Source of the DNA: JBCAXA01 sp038534295
GTDB taxonomy: Bacteria; Pseudomonadota; Gammaproteobacteria; Steroidobacterales; Woeseiaceae
Assembly: GCA_038534295.1 (NCBI GenBank)
Contig: JBCAXA010000003.1
Coordinates: 310,001-374,000, forward strand
Length of the DNA stretch: 64,000 bases
Direction of reading: 5' to 3'
Within the stretch, counting starts at the first letter, position 1, and each line of letters starts with the position of its first letter. This document shows, one piece after another, positions 25,255 to 34,162 of the stretch. Made by a program: the position numbers and the translations under genes. The notes below the pieces were generated by a model. That model ran no database searches. It was not told the origin of the DNA and worked only from the letters and a program-made list of their open reading frames with translations.

Positions 25255-26877
25255 ATGCAACTCGCACGTATTTGCACCGCTGCTGCCATCGGTGCGTTGG
25301 TCTGCGGTACCGCGCTGGCATCGAGCCATCGCGAAGCACCGTTTATTACCAAGTATCCGCAGTCGGACGGCACGGACTTCTATTTGTTCAAAAGCTACGA
25401 GCCTGGCCGCGAAGACTACGTCACGATGATCGCCAACTACCTGCCGGTTCAGGCGGCGTACGGCGGTCCAAACTACTTTCCGCTTGATTCACAAGCGCTC
25501 TATGAAATTCACATCGATAACGACGGCGACAGTCGCGAAGACCTGACTTTTCAGTTTCAGTTCAACGACGACTTGCCGGCAGGCGGCTTCGTGAAGCTGG
25601 ATGTCGACGGTACGCCGATCACTAGCGTACTTCGCAACATCGGCGTGCTGAGCGCCGAGGATCAAACCGGTCTAACGCACCTCGAAACCTATACGGTCGA
25701 TGTCGTGTCGGGCGATCGACGTCGCGGGCTGCGACAACAGGCGACGGACGCCGTCGGCGAGCGTACGTTTGCCAAGCCGTTCGACTATGCCGGCACCAAA
25801 ACGTTTGGCGGACCCGGCAACTACACGACCTACGCCGAGAGCTTCATCCACGATATCCATCTGCCGACCTGTTCGGTTCCCGGTCGCGTCTTCGTAGGTC
25901 AGCGAAACGAGGCCTTCAAACTGTCACTCGGCGAAGTCTTCGACCTCGTCAATTTCGTGCCGATCGAAGGTGACAGCGCTCCTGGCGCTGGCGACGCGGA
26001 TGGGTTTCCGGGCGGCATCACTCAGGATCCGGAGCGCAACATTCTTGCGCGCAATAACGTCACGTCGATTGCGATCGAGGTGCATGAGGACTGTCTGACG
26101 AGCGGTGACGAGCCGGTCATCGGCGCGTGGACGACATCGAGTCTCAAGCAGATCAACATCCTCAACCCGCGTCCGACGTTCCAGAAACCGGAAATCAGCG
26201 GCGGTCGTTGGGTGCAGGTCTCGCGCTTGTCGGCACCGCTGGTTAATGAGCTGGTCATCGGCTACGACCGCAAGGATCGTTTCAACAGCAGTGAGCCGAA
26301 AGACGACGGTCAATTTCTGACCTTCATAACCAACCCCGCGCTGCCCACGATTCTCGACGCGCTGTTCCGCCAACCGGTCAACCAGACCCTCGCGCAGGCT
26401 ATTCCTGGATTCACACCGTTTGCAACGCTCGCGCCGACGAACTTCCCCCGTAACGACTTGGTCACTGCGTTTTTGACCGGCTTCCCGGGCCTCAATCAGC
26501 CGGCCAACGTCGTTGCTGGTGAAATGCTGCGTCTGAACACGGCGATCGCACCGACCGCTCGCGAAGCACAGCACCCGCTCGGGGTTGCCGCTGGCGATCT
26601 CGCCGGTTTTCCGAACGGCCGTCGACCGGGTGACGACAGCGTCGACATCGCGCTGCGCGTCGTCATGGGTGTGCTCTGCCACGACCTGCCGCTCGGCGAC
26701 AACGGTGCGGGCGTCAACCTCGGTATTTGTTCGCCGGACGATGCCGTCGTCGGCAATGTCGCGTTCACCGACGGTGCTCCGTTAGCGGCGACCGAGCTCG
26801 ATAACCACTTTCCGTACTTGCTAACGCCGTACCCCGGTTCGCCGGTCGGTGCGCCGCTGCCGCAACCGACGGATTAA
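25255..26877 (+). CDS. Exported DUF4331 family protein
   Basis: A 540-residue secreted protein with a signal peptide (residues 1-22). Directly after the cleavage site is the family hallmark 'SSHREAPFI', followed by 'DGTDFYLFKSYEPGREDYV' and 'YEIHIDNDGD', typical of DUF4331. A Cys-containing 'DIHLPTCSVPGRVFVGQRNEAF' and a C-terminal 'DSVDIALRVVMGVLCHDLPL' complete it. The family is widespread, secreted and without assigned function. It is the first gene of an operon with a lipoprotein and a TPR protein, and its promoter candidate links it to the divergent ECF sigma factor. Confidence 0.92.
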   Translation: MQLARICTAAAIGALVCGTALASSHREAPFITKYPQSDGTDFYLFKSYEPGREDYVTMIANYLPVQAAYGGPNYFPLDSQALYEIHIDNDGDSREDLTFQFQFNDDLPAGGFVKLDVDGTPITSVLRNIGVLSAEDQTGLTHLETYTVDVVSGDRRRGLRQQATDAVGERTFAKPFDYAGTKTFGGPGNYTTYAESFIHDIHLPTCSVPGRVFVGQRNEAFKLSLGEVFDLVNFVPIEGDSAPGAGDADGFPGGITQDPERNILARNNVTSIAIEVHEDCLTSGDEPVIGAWTTSSLKQINILNPRPTFQKPEISGGRWVQVSRLSAPLVNELVIGYDRKDRFNSSEPKDDGQFLTFITNPALPTILDALFRQPVNQTLAQAIPGFTPFATLAPTNFPRNDLVTAFLTGFPGLNQPANVVAGEMLRLNTAIAPTAREAQHPLGVAAGDLAGFPNGRRPGDDSVDIALRVVMGVLCHDLPLGDNGAGVNLGICSPDDAVVGNVAFTDGAPLAATELDNHFPYLLTPYPGSPVGAPLPQPTD

Positions 26878-26895
26878 TCGCGGAGGAACTGCATC

Positions 26896-27411
26896 ATGTT
26901 TATGCGAATCACGGTAGTAGCAGGTGCCACGCTGCTGTTGGCGGCCTGCGGTGGCGGCAGCAGCGGCGGTGCACCGGTCGATCAGGTGCCAACGGTATCG
27001 GGTATTGCCGACGTCACGATCGACGCGAACAACGCATCCAGCCCCATCGCCTTCGCGGTCACTGACGACGACGTTGCCGGCCTTGCGATCGACGCGATGT
27101 CCGACAACGAGTCCTTGATCGCGTCCGACGCCATCGAGACATTCGGCTCGGGCACCGCGCGCTCGCTGGTGGTCACGCCGACGGCAGATAGCATTGGCGA
27201 TGCTGAGATCAGCATCGTCCTGACCGACAGCGCGGGCCAATTGGCTGGGACAACGTTTCGGGTCACCGTCGATCCGGAACGTCGTTCAATGCTGACGTTC
27301 ACGCGCGATGGCTTCACCGATGACGCCGACGACATTCCCACGCTCGTCAACGCCATCGATTTCGAACAGGACGCAGACGACGACGAGTTTGCCGATTTGT
27401 TCGACGAGTAA
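26896..27411 (+). CDS. Lipoprotein with Ig/cadherin-like region
   Basis: A 171-residue lipoprotein: hydrophobic signal and lipobox L-A-A-C near residue 18, followed by a Gly/Ser linker. The mature portion has a single bacterial Ig-like or cadherin-like beta sandwich ('VPTVSGIADVTIDANNAS', 'ISIVLTDSAGQLAGTTFRV'). The last 40 residues are very acidic (many Asp/Glu). GGAGG lies nine bases before the first ATG. It follows the DUF4331 gene by 18 bases, so it is probably a surface partner made with it. Confidence 0.7.
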   Translation: MFMRITVVAGATLLLAACGGGSSGGAPVDQVPTVSGIADVTIDANNASSPIAFAVTDDDVAGLAIDAMSDNESLIASDAIETFGSGTARSLVVTPTADSIGDAEISIVLTDSAGQLAGTTFRVTVDPERRSMLTFTRDGFTDDADDIPTLVNAIDFEQDADDDEFADLFDE

Positions 27412-27417
27412 GTCCCT

Positions 27418-27444
27418 GGTCGCCCAGGTTGCACCTGGGCGACC
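27418..27444 (+). terminator. Intra-operon terminator/attenuator
   Basis: A perfect 12-bp stem (GGTCGCCCAGGT with ACCTGGGCGACC) around a three-base loop, followed by TTCTTCCC. It lies between the lipoprotein and TPR genes and would reduce transcription past the first two genes. The short, interrupted T-tract suggests partial read-through. Confidence 0.75.
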
Positions 27445-27467
27445 TTCTTCCCAAATTGGAGAGTTTC

Positions 27468-28484
27468 ATGAAACGCATCCCACTGTCGGTCATTCGATCG
27501 TCGTTCACCGTGCTGTTCATCGCGCTCATGACTGAATCAGTCGCCGCTCACGTCCATCATGAGCATGCCGGCGAAAGCAGCGCTGAGAGCAGTACACCGG
27601 TGCCGGCGCTGATGGCTGATTACCAGGCCAGCGGTAACGATCGTCCTCTCGAGCGGCGCTGGCAGTCGCTGCGGGTGGATGCTGTTAGCGATCGCGCGGC
27701 GCCTGCGCTGTTGATAGAGGCGGCCTTTATCGCGCAAGCGTTACATCGCTTTGACGATGCGCTGGAATTTGCGCGTCGTGCGGCCGCTCAGCAGCCGAAC
27801 AACAATCAAGCGTGGCTGCTGCTGGCGTCGCTGCATCTGGTGCGCGGCGACAACGCGGCCTCGACCGATGCCTGCCGACGTTTGGTCGACACGGCAGGAC
27901 TGCTGCAGCTGACCTGCATGGCGGCGGCCAGCATCGGTGCTGCCGACGGGGTCCGCTACCGCGCGGCGCTCGACGGTTGGATCGACGCCTTTGGGATCAA
28001 TGGCTTCGATCCCGCGTTGCAGGCGTGGGTGCTACGCGTCGCCGGCGATCACGCCGCCGCGGCCGGCGATATTAACGCCGCCGAGACCTACTTGCGTGCA
28101 TCGCTAGAACGTGCCGAGGCAACTCAGGTGCGCGCGGCGTTGTTCGACCTTCTGCTCGCAGCGGGCGATGTCGATGCGGCAAGCGCGGTGTTGCCGACGA
28201 CCACCGATTCACTGGCCTTACGCGTTCGCCGGTTGATCGTGGAGCGCAAGACTTGTCGACCGTCGTGCTCGTCGAGCGAGGCACGCTCGCTCGATCGCGA
28301 TTTTCGGCACTGGATCGAACACGGCGACTTTACCCATGCGCGCGAAATGGCGCGTTTTTACCTCGACGTGAATCGTCAGCCAGAGCTAGCGCGTTACTTG
28401 GCCCTTCGCAACGCCGAAACGCAACGTGAACCCGAGGATCGGCGCTTGCTGATACGCACCGCCAGATCGTCTTCGCCAGGATGA
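27468..28484 (+). CDS. Exported TPR-containing protein
   Basis: A 338-residue secreted protein: signal peptide over about residues 1-27, then a His-rich stretch ('HVHHEH') right after cleavage, a possible metal-binding tail. The rest is alpha-helical with TPR units, for example 'LIEAAFIAQALHRFDDALEF' and 'DALEFARRAAAQQPNNNQAW'. The ATG at 27468 has GGAGAG upstream, and the previous in-frame ATG lies within the terminator hairpin. TPR proteins scaffold protein complexes; here the likely partners are the DUF4331 protein and the lipoprotein of the same operon. Function is otherwise unknown. Confidence 0.72.
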   Translation: MKRIPLSVIRSSFTVLFIALMTESVAAHVHHEHAGESSAESSTPVPALMADYQASGNDRPLERRWQSLRVDAVSDRAAPALLIEAAFIAQALHRFDDALEFARRAAAQQPNNNQAWLLLASLHLVRGDNAASTDACRRLVDTAGLLQLTCMAAASIGAADGVRYRAALDGWIDAFGINGFDPALQAWVLRVAGDHAAAAGDINAAETYLRASLERAEATQVRAALFDLLLAAGDVDAASAVLPTTTDSLALRVRRLIVERKTCRPSCSSSEARSLDRDFRHWIEHGDFTHAREMARFYLDVNRQPELARYLALRNAETQREPEDRRLLIRTARSSSPG

Positions 28485-28530
28485 ACACGTCTGGCGGCTG
28501 CGCTGCGCTCTGCTACCATGGAGCGAAAAA

Positions 28531-31353
28531 ATGGCCGCCAAGCTCGTCGACAATCTCCGCCGCGGACAGGCGGAACTCACCAATCAGCTACTGGCTGAGC
28601 AGCTAACCCTGTCGGGGTTGGTGAGCAGCACAGCGATAGCTGCTGCGCTCGAGACTTGCGGACCGGGCGAGCTCGGCGCACGGCTCGTCGATAACGGTGC
28701 GCTGTCGCCGTCGCAACTGGATACGCTGGCGACCGCCGCCGAATTTCAGTCCGCGCTCGCAACCGTTGCTGGCGGCGACGCTCCGGCCGAAGTCGAGGCG
28801 GTGTCGCAGAACATCGATCGGCGTCTCGGTCGCTACGTGTTGGTCGACGAAATCGGTGCTGGCGGCATGGGTGTCGTCTGGCGCGGCTGGGATGCGCAGC
28901 TGTCGCGCTGGGTGGCGATAAAACTGGTCAAGGTTCGCGATTCGCAGCTCGTGCGCCGTTTCATGCAAGAGGCCAAGCTGCTTGCCAAGCTGGCGCACCC
29001 GAACATCACGCAAGTTTTTGAAGTCGGTGTGCACGAGGGGCGCCCGTACCTCGCGATGGAGCTCGTCAACGGTAAGCCGCCGAGCGGTACGGAACCGCTC
29101 GAACGTAGCGCGGCCGCCGCGATTGTTCGCGATGCGGCACGTGCGGTGCACTACGCGCACGAGCAAGGCATCGTCCACCGCGATCTGAAGCCGTCCAATT
29201 TGCTGGTCGACGATCGCGGCCGGGTGTTTGTGACCGACTTCGGCTTGGCGCGGATGCGCGAGGAAGCGAGCGGTATGACTCAAAGCGGTGCGCTGCTCGG
29301 CACACCGTCGTTCATGGCGCCCGAACAGGCGCAGGGTAAAGAAGCGGACTATCGCACCGATGTCTACGGGCTCGGCGCAACCCTGTATGCGTTGGTCGCT
29401 GGCGAACCGCCGCACAGCGGCGAGATTGTTCACGAGATCGTCAAACGCGTCGCAATTTCGAACCCGCCAACGCTCACCGGCAACGATGACCTCGTGGTCG
29501 TCGCTCAAAAAGCCATGGAGCGAGATCGTGAGGATCGTTACCAGGATGCGGCAGAACTCGCCGACGATCTGCAGCGATTCGTCGATGACGAGCCGGTGCA
29601 GGCAAAGGCCATTTCCACGGTGGAGCGCGCCTGGCGCCGCGCGCGCCGCCGCCCGGTGTACTCCTCGCTCGTGGCGACCGGCACACTCGTGCTCGCCAGC
29701 GTGCTCATCGGTGGCGGAACCTTCATCTGGAATTACTTCGAGCGGCAGGCAGAGATTGCGGCGGCAACCGATTCGATCGCCAGCGCAGACGGAGTCATGA
29801 CCGAAATCCGCCGGATGTACGCGAACGACGACTACAACGCCGACTGGGAGCGGGCGGCGCTCGGGAATCTCGAGCGGTACGTCACGACGGCGCTCGACGA
29901 GGCGCCCGGCTACGGTCCGGCCCTGTATCAACAGGGCATGCTGCACCTCTGGCGCGACGAGGAAGCGGCAGCCATTGATGCGTTCAACGCAGCACTGGAC
30001 GCCGATCCTAACCATCACGAGGCGCGCGCGGCGCGCGCGGGTTTGCTGCTCGCGACAAACGATGCCGCGTCGACAGAAGCGATCGCCGATGTGGACGGCT
30101 TTAGCTTCGTGGCGCCGCCAATGACGGCCGAGCTCGAGGTGTTTCTCGATGAGATTGCGCAAGAAGTCGATCGCTTGCCGCCAGAGCTGTCGCGCCGGCA
30201 GCTCGTCAGCGCCATGCTGGCTGGATCGCGCGGTGAGTTCGAAGACGGCGCCGCGCAGCTCTCCAGCTATCTGGCCGATCACCCATACGACCTGCAGGCG
30301 CGCAGCCAATTGATGTGGCATTTGCTGGCGCTCGAGCGCTTTGGTGAGGCGGCGGCAGTTGCCGATCTTTTGATCGAGCGCAACCGCATGCCGGCGCTAT
30401 CGCAGTACGGCAAAGCGTTCGCGTACGCCGGTCTCGACGACATCGATAGTGCGATCGACGCGATGCGTCAGTCGAACAGCGTCAGTCCCGATCCCGATGC
30501 GCAGCAGTGGATCGGCTTTTGGCTCGCGCAACAGGGTGACTTCGAGCAAGCCATCGAAACGTACACCGAGGTGCTGCGCGACGAGCCCGATCACTTCACG
30601 TCGCTGACCGGCCGCGCGAGTGCGCTGACGATCATTGGCCTGCCCGATCTTGCCCGCGCCGACGCCGAGCGCGCCGTTGCGCTGCAGCCGGACAATGCCT
30701 ACGCCCATTTTTTACTGGCCGGTGCGCTATTGACGAGCGAACCTGCGCGAGCCATTGAGGAGTACGCAACCGCTGAAAATCTCGATGCCGGTTACGCCGA
30801 CGACACCGTAAAAATGCGCGCGCTCGCCGAGATAAATTTGGGCGAACTCGACGCCGCAGCCGTAACGCTGGAGCGCGCGCTCGACATCGTTCCGTCCGAT
30901 CTACAATCGCGCGACCTCTTGGCCCGCGTGCATCTGATGCGCGAAGACGTTCCGGCAGTACGTGAAGTGCTGAATCGCGGCGAAAAATACGCCGACGATT
31001 ATGTCCTGCTCGCTCAGGCCGAACGCTTCGCCGGCAACGCGCTGGCCGCCCGGCAGGCGCTCGAGGCGGCCGTGGGGCTAGCGCCTGATAACGCCATCAT
31101 CCTGTCGGAGCTCGCCTACCAGTATCTAGCCGATGGCAATCGAGCATTGGCGAGCGAAACGTTTGCCCAAGCGCACGCGCTCGCGCCGGAGGAGCAAACG
31201 GTCTATCGCAACGAGGCCTACGCGTGGGCTTATGTCGGTGACACCGACGCGGCGCTCGGTGTGGTCGAGCGCTGGCTGGGCGAACATCCGGGTAGTGCCG
31301 ATGCGCTCGAGATGCAGGCCTGGCTGCGCGAACAAGGCAGTCTGACGCCATGA
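28531..31353 (+). CDS. Membrane-anchored Ser/Thr protein kinase with TPR C-terminus
   Basis: A 940-residue kinase with GGAG eight bases before its ATG. A leading helical region of about 100 residues precedes the kinase domain (about 101-355): glycine loop GAGGMG 109-114, Lys131, HRD 216-218, DFG 236-238, APE 263-265; all catalytic residues are intact. A transmembrane helix (about 377-400) separates it from about 530 residues of TPR-type repeats, visible as 'ALYQQGMLHLWRDEEAAAID' and 'AYAHFLLAGALLTSEPARAI'. Its stop overlaps the next gene (ATGA), and a sigma-like gene follows that one, so it is coupled to both. FHA-domain genes nearby could read its phosphothreonines. Confidence 0.93.
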   Translation: MAAKLVDNLRRGQAELTNQLLAEQLTLSGLVSSTAIAAALETCGPGELGARLVDNGALSPSQLDTLATAAEFQSALATVAGGDAPAEVEAVSQNIDRRLGRYVLVDEIGAGGMGVVWRGWDAQLSRWVAIKLVKVRDSQLVRRFMQEAKLLAKLAHPNITQVFEVGVHEGRPYLAMELVNGKPPSGTEPLERSAAAAIVRDAARAVHYAHEQGIVHRDLKPSNLLVDDRGRVFVTDFGLARMREEASGMTQSGALLGTPSFMAPEQAQGKEADYRTDVYGLGATLYALVAGEPPHSGEIVHEIVKRVAISNPPTLTGNDDLVVVAQKAMERDREDRYQDAAELADDLQRFVDDEPVQAKAISTVERAWRRARRRPVYSSLVATGTLVLASVLIGGGTFIWNYFERQAEIAAATDSIASADGVMTEIRRMYANDDYNADWERAALGNLERYVTTALDEAPGYGPALYQQGMLHLWRDEEAAAIDAFNAALDADPNHHEARAARAGLLLATNDAASTEAIADVDGFSFVAPPMTAELEVFLDEIAQEVDRLPPELSRRQLVSAMLAGSRGEFEDGAAQLSSYLADHPYDLQARSQLMWHLLALERFGEAAAVADLLIERNRMPALSQYGKAFAYAGLDDIDSAIDAMRQSNSVSPDPDAQQWIGFWLAQQGDFEQAIETYTEVLRDEPDHFTSLTGRASALTIIGLPDLARADAERAVALQPDNAYAHFLLAGALLTSEPARAIEEYATAENLDAGYADDTVKMRALAEINLGELDAAAVTLERALDIVPSDLQSRDLLARVHLMREDVPAVREVLNRGEKYADDYVLLAQAERFAGNALAARQALEAAVGLAPDNAIILSELAYQYLADGNRALASETFAQAHALAPEEQTVYRNEAYAWAYVGDTDAALGVVERWLGEHPGSADALEMQAWLREQGSLTP

Positions 31354-33461
31354 GGCGGTTTTTTGGGCTACTCGTCGTCAGCGCCGTGCTGCTGCCCGCG
31401 ACGGCGCTCGCGCAACACGCGTTGCTGACGGATGCACCGGTGCCTGTTGGCCGCACGCTGTGCGTCGTCACCGACGCGGTGTTGGATCTGCCGGCGGTTG
31501 ACTGCGCCGCGCGCCAGCAGGCGGAGCGGCTGCAGGTGGGCGGCATCGATGCGGCCTTCGATTCGATTGACTTGACGCTGACACCACCGCCCATTGACGT
31601 CGAATTGCTCGAAGCCGTCACGGTCGGTGCACGCTACGCGTACGACGTCGGCCCATCGTACCGCGACAACTATTTTACCCGGGTCGATCGCTACGCCGTT
31701 GAAACGGCCATTCAGCCGGGCGACGTCGTCGGTGGCTTGCCGGTGCGCATTCGTATCGACGCCGGCTCCGAGCTGACCTTCGCGCAGCAATTTGCGAGTG
31801 GCGCAGAGGCACGCTCGTTGGCCAATACGTACACGCCTGATCGCCTGCCGCTGACCGCAACGCGAGCACGTGCCCTAAAGCCCGGCGATTATGTGCGCTT
31901 TGACGCCAACCTCAGTTTGCTCGCGACCTTTGGTCAATTGTTCTCACTGCCCACCGCGTTTCTGAACAATCGCATTGGCGTTGAGGCCGTCGCCAGCGGT
32001 CGCTTCCAAGTGCACGTGTTTCGACTAGACGGTGAGCGCATTCGTCTGAAGCTGGTTGCCGAGCGCGAGCGGGCTGTCGGCGGCGCGGTCACTGCCGTGC
32101 CGTCCTTGCCAGTCGATCTTTTCGCCATCGATCGTGGCGCCGAATCGCTCATTGCCTTTGCCAACGTCGACCGCTCGGTGCGCATGGCGATCGGTCGTGC
32201 GGACAACCGCGTTGTGCTCGTCGACTACACGCTCAATCTCGCGGACGATACCGTGGCGGCGACTTACGACAATTTATTTCACGCCTCGCGCCGCTTGCGC
32301 TTGGTCGAATCGACGCCGAACGCGCGGATGGGATTTGTCGGTGACCTTGCCGAATTCGATGTGCTTGCGAGCGAATCGACGGCCGTAGATCGTAATTTCA
32401 AAGGTACGCATAGGGCCGGCACGCGTGACGCCAGTATTGCCGTTGCACTGCAGACCTATGACGTCAAGCGCGAGCGCATCTATCGCGAAAAATTGCTGAG
32501 CGAAGCAATACTCAACGAGGATGGCAGCGAGACGACGCAGTATTACCTGCTGCCGACGTGGTCGAGGATACGCGAACGCACCGCTTTCTTCGGTACGCTT
32601 GACGAGCGCATGGAGCAAAGCGCAGAGGCGATGTTCAGTGCCGATGCCAGCGGCCGACCGCTGGAGTTTATCAATCTCGGCTTTACGTTCGTTTACGCCG
32701 ATTCGATTCTCCGCGTCGAGGAATACCGCCGGATACGCAAGAAGATCGAGCTGTTGTTGCCGACTCCAGGCGAGGAACTGCTAAAAGAAAGACTCGAAGG
32801 TACCGGCTGGCTCGATGCTGAAAATCACCGCGGTGTCCGAGTGCGTTTGCACTATTTCTTTCGCAGCGCCGCTTTCGATGTGCTCACCGATGCCGGCCTA
32901 GACGATGTCGAGATCATGCAGGCTAAGCTGGAAGCGTTTGTGCTCGCGGCTATCCGCGACCGCGAGTACCCGTTTCACGACGGCGGTATCGACGAACTCA
33001 TTGATCGCTACGCGTCGACGGTACGGGTGCGCGGTGCCGAACGTCGCGATCCCGAGGCCTACGCGGCGCGAATCATTCATGTGCTGTGGGGCGATGAGCT
33101 CCGGCGTACTGCGGCACGACTCGTCAACGTGCTCAATCCGCGGCTCGATAGTCAGCAGCGCCTCGACGCATTCGTCGATCTGCGCTGGAGCAGCTACTAC
33201 CGGCGTCTGGGTGCGGCAATCTGGATCTATCTGATGCACGATCTCGGCGTTGATCTCAAAGAGACTGTCTATGTCGATCTCGAGCTCGATGCGCAGAATC
33301 GTGAGGCCATCGAATTCACGTTCGGCCGCGAAGAGCGGCGAAACCTCTATGAGGCGGTGCGGCACGTCGAGTCCTTGCTGAACGATCGCAGTATCGATAT
33401 GCGCGAGAATGCGGCGTTCGACAGCGTCATCGCCCGCATGCGGGTGGTTGAGCGACCGTGA
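31350..33461 (+). CDS. Large exported protein of unknown family
   Basis: A 703-residue protein with a signal peptide (cleavage near 'ALAQ-HALL', residue 21). The first half looks beta-rich, the second half alpha-helical with many charged residues ('RRIRKKIELLLPTPGEELLKE'). Cysteines are few and near the start (residues 38 and 52). I see no catalytic signature or membrane anchor. It sits between the kinase and the sigma-like gene and overlaps each by four bases (ATGA and GTGA), so all three are made together. A role as sensor or periplasmic ligand of the kinase's TPR region is possible, but only by position. Confidence 0.75.
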   Translation: MRRFFGLLVVSAVLLPATALAQHALLTDAPVPVGRTLCVVTDAVLDLPAVDCAARQQAERLQVGGIDAAFDSIDLTLTPPPIDVELLEAVTVGARYAYDVGPSYRDNYFTRVDRYAVETAIQPGDVVGGLPVRIRIDAGSELTFAQQFASGAEARSLANTYTPDRLPLTATRARALKPGDYVRFDANLSLLATFGQLFSLPTAFLNNRIGVEAVASGRFQVHVFRLDGERIRLKLVAERERAVGGAVTAVPSLPVDLFAIDRGAESLIAFANVDRSVRMAIGRADNRVVLVDYTLNLADDTVAATYDNLFHASRRLRLVESTPNARMGFVGDLAEFDVLASESTAVDRNFKGTHRAGTRDASIAVALQTYDVKRERIYREKLLSEAILNEDGSETTQYYLLPTWSRIRERTAFFGTLDERMEQSAEAMFSADASGRPLEFINLGFTFVYADSILRVEEYRRIRKKIELLLPTPGEELLKERLEGTGWLDAENHRGVRVRLHYFFRSAAFDVLTDAGLDDVEIMQAKLEAFVLAAIRDREYPFHDGGIDELIDRYASTVRVRGAERRDPEAYAARIIHVLWGDELRRTAARLVNVLNPRLDSQQRLDAFVDLRWSSYYRRLGAAIWIYLMHDLGVDLKETVYVDLELDAQNREAIEFTFGREERRNLYEAVRHVESLLNDRSIDMRENAAFDSVIARMRVVERP

Positions 33462-34162
33462 GTGACGATGCGTCGAAAAAGCCGCCGGCTGAGTTTCCAC
33501 AGACGCCGTGGTCGCTGATTGCGGCCGGTGCCAACGGCGACATCGAGGAATCGCGCGAAGCCTTGCGCACATTACTCGCGATTTATTGGGAGCCCGTCTA
33601 CGCCACTATTCGCGGCAACTGGGAGCCGGACGCCGAGCGAGCAGCGGTCCTGTGCGAGCAGTTTTTGCGGCGTTTCTTGTACGGTACCGATCTCGCTGAC
33701 AGTGTCGAGCGAACGGGACGGTTTCGCGATCTCGTGCGTGAGCGGCTGGACGCCTTCATGCAGGATCGCAACGGCGATGGTGCGCACGAGCGGCCCAGTG
33801 GCATCGACATCGAACCGGCCGTCGCAACGTCCCGGCTACCGCCCGATGCCGCTAGGACGTTTGACGAGTGCTGGATATTGGCCATATTCAACAACGCGCT
33901 CGACAAGCTCCGCGACAGCTACCGCGATGAACCCGAGAGCTACGCAATCTTTGCTGCCGTCGACGTCGATGGAGACGATTTCGATCCGGCGTCGCTGGCC
34001 GATCGTTTCTCGATCGAGAAAGCGCTCGTTGCGCCGACGGTTCGCGAGGCGCGTCGTCGTTTACGACGGTTTTTGACCGATGCCGTCCACGCGTACGCCA
34101 ACGATCAGTCCGAGGCGCTCGCCGAGTTGCGTTGGTTGCTCGGCGACGGAGCGCCCGGCTGA
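33458..34162 (+). CDS. Degenerate ECF-like sigma factor
   Basis: A 234-residue cytoplasmic protein from a GTG start. Its opening 'FPQTPWSLIAAGANGD...SREALRTLLAIYWEPVYATIR' matches the ECF family abundant in Planctomycetes and linked to Ser/Thr kinases, where the same positions read TTRWSL and YWxPVYxxIR. The usual 'AEDLTQ-F' of region 2 is replaced by 'RAAVLCEQFLRRFL'. Region 4 is recognisable as 'SLADRFSIEKALVAPTVREA' followed by an Arg-rich helix. It may be a weak or specialised sigma factor, or an adaptor derived from one. Its last 58 bases overlap the opposite-strand transporter gene. Confidence 0.7.
   Translation: MSDDASKKPPAEFPQTPWSLIAAGANGDIEESREALRTLLAIYWEPVYATIRGNWEPDAERAAVLCEQFLRRFLYGTDLADSVERTGRFRDLVRERLDAFMQDRNGDGAHERPSGIDIEPAVATSRLPPDAARTFDECWILAIFNNALDKLRDSYRDEPESYAIFAAVDVDGDDFDPASLADRFSIEKALVAPTVREARRRLRRFLTDAVHAYANDQSEALAELRWLLGDGAPG

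Noticed and set aside
28603..30321. 572-residue minus-strand open frame inside the kinase gene
   Set aside because: It is antisense to an intact kinase domain; long reverse frames are common in high-GC coding DNA. The product shows no domain.
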